A stretch of DNA of 39,769 bases from positions 1 to 39,769 of the forward strand of contig URPQ01000008.1 in NCBI GenBank assembly GCA_900549755.1, in the 5' to 3' direction. A model generated the notes under the pieces. The model saw nothing but the letters and a program-made list of their open reading frames with translations. It was not told where the DNA came from and did no database searches. Positions 39,554 to 39,769 of the stretch are shown piece after piece. Both the position numbers and the translations under genes were made by a program. Every line of letters starts with the position of its first letter. Position 1 is the first letter of the stretch. The DNA comes from an uncultured Oscillospiraceae bacterium. GTDB taxonomy: Bacteria > Bacillota > Clostridia > Oscillospirales > Acutalibacteraceae.

Positions 39554-39644
39554 CAAAATCATCGCTTGAAAGCGCGTGGCTTCCGCAGCCGCATAAAGCC
39601 GCAATAAGAAAAAATCCAATAATGACGATAAGAGCTTTTTTCAA
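39543..39644 (-). pseudogene. Lipoprotein signal-peptide remnant
   Basis: A TTG-started frame of 33 codons behind GGGTGTGATATT: KKALIVIIGFFLIAALCGCG is a lipoprotein signal with a lipobox-like LCGC; it stops nine residues later (SSDDFAEG). The remainder of the lipoprotein is missing and the metallophosphoesterase homology begins in another frame at the same point, so a deletion probably fused two genes. Confidence 0.65.
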
Positions 39645-39659
39645 AATATCACACCCGTT

Positions 39660-39769
39660 TTTAAATCATTCGCGCGTTGTAAAATGAAGTTGAAATAAAA
39701 AAATAGGTCCATAGTGACGAACCTGTGGTAGAATTAATTTGCTACAACAATTCCGAAAGGATCATCACT
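39660..39769 (+). other. Upstream region of a gene beyond the right edge, possibly a mobile element end
   Basis: The last 110 bases contain no gene of their own. They end in a ribosome-site-like GAAAGGATCATCACT, suggesting that a plus-strand start codon follows just beyond the window, and hold a short GTAG/CTAC hairpin. Its place beside decayed genes suggests an insertion sequence; this is inference. Confidence 0.3.

Overview
The window looks like a chromosomal segment of a low-to-mid GC Gram-positive anaerobe, most likely class Clostridia and probably a gut Oscillospirales/Ruminococcaceae-type bacterium. The basis is the gene order (dprA-topA-trmFO-plsX-rnc-smc-ftsY, nadD-yqeK-rsfS, infC-rpmI-rplT), a SAM-I riboswitch in front of metK, RNase Y, a LexA box of the CGAAC-N4-GTTCG Gram-positive type, and strong AGGAGG ribosome sites with frequent GTG/TTG starts. 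The taxonomic call is inference; there is no rRNA gene in the window.

Bases 1-23,100 are an almost unbroken minus-strand block of housekeeping genes: endonuclease IV (cut by the edge), yqeG, rpsU, secG, leuS, rsfS, yqeK, nadD, yhbY, rdgB, ftsY, smc, a radical SAM protein, rnc, plsX, trmFO, topA, dprA, a TrmH-family methyltransferase, rplT, rpmI, infC and metK. Many neighbours overlap by 1-14 bases, so translation is probably coupled. Three RNA leaders stand out: a SAM-I riboswitch with terminator (metK), an attenuator-type leader (infC operon) and an unassigned, palindrome-rich leader in front of leuS whose repeats can hide or release the ribosome site.

Bases 21,700-22,420 are decayed DNA: a 272-bp element with 25-bp terminal inverted repeats sits at a duplicated TA inside the 3' end of an AraC-type gene that has also lost its 5' part, and a second gene remnant abuts it head to head. 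Bases 22,450-31,500 are mixed accessory and metabolic genes: SGNH hydrolase, htpG, a 62-residue membrane protein behind a consensus promoter overlapped by a perfect LexA box, D-lactate-type dehydrogenase, an orphan PTS EIIC-like permease, nth, a pyridoxal-kinase-like protein, tcdA, and a module of three small Xre regulators divergent from a SLOG-fold protein, with two matching operators flanking its promoter.

Bases 31,470-39,000 hold a processive-type GT2 glycosyltransferase coupled to inorganic pyrophosphatase, an ABC-F ATPase, a run of hairpins, RNase Y with a long leader, and a sodium/alanine symporter. From 39,000 to the end lie three stitched gene remnants (rhamnosidase-like, metallophosphoesterase, lipoprotein signal peptide) and what may be the upstream edge of another gene or mobile element.

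The most promising leads for something undescribed are the SOS-controlled small membrane protein, the Xre x3/SLOG module with twin operators, and the leuS leader. All identifications come from reading motifs by eye; no database search was possible.
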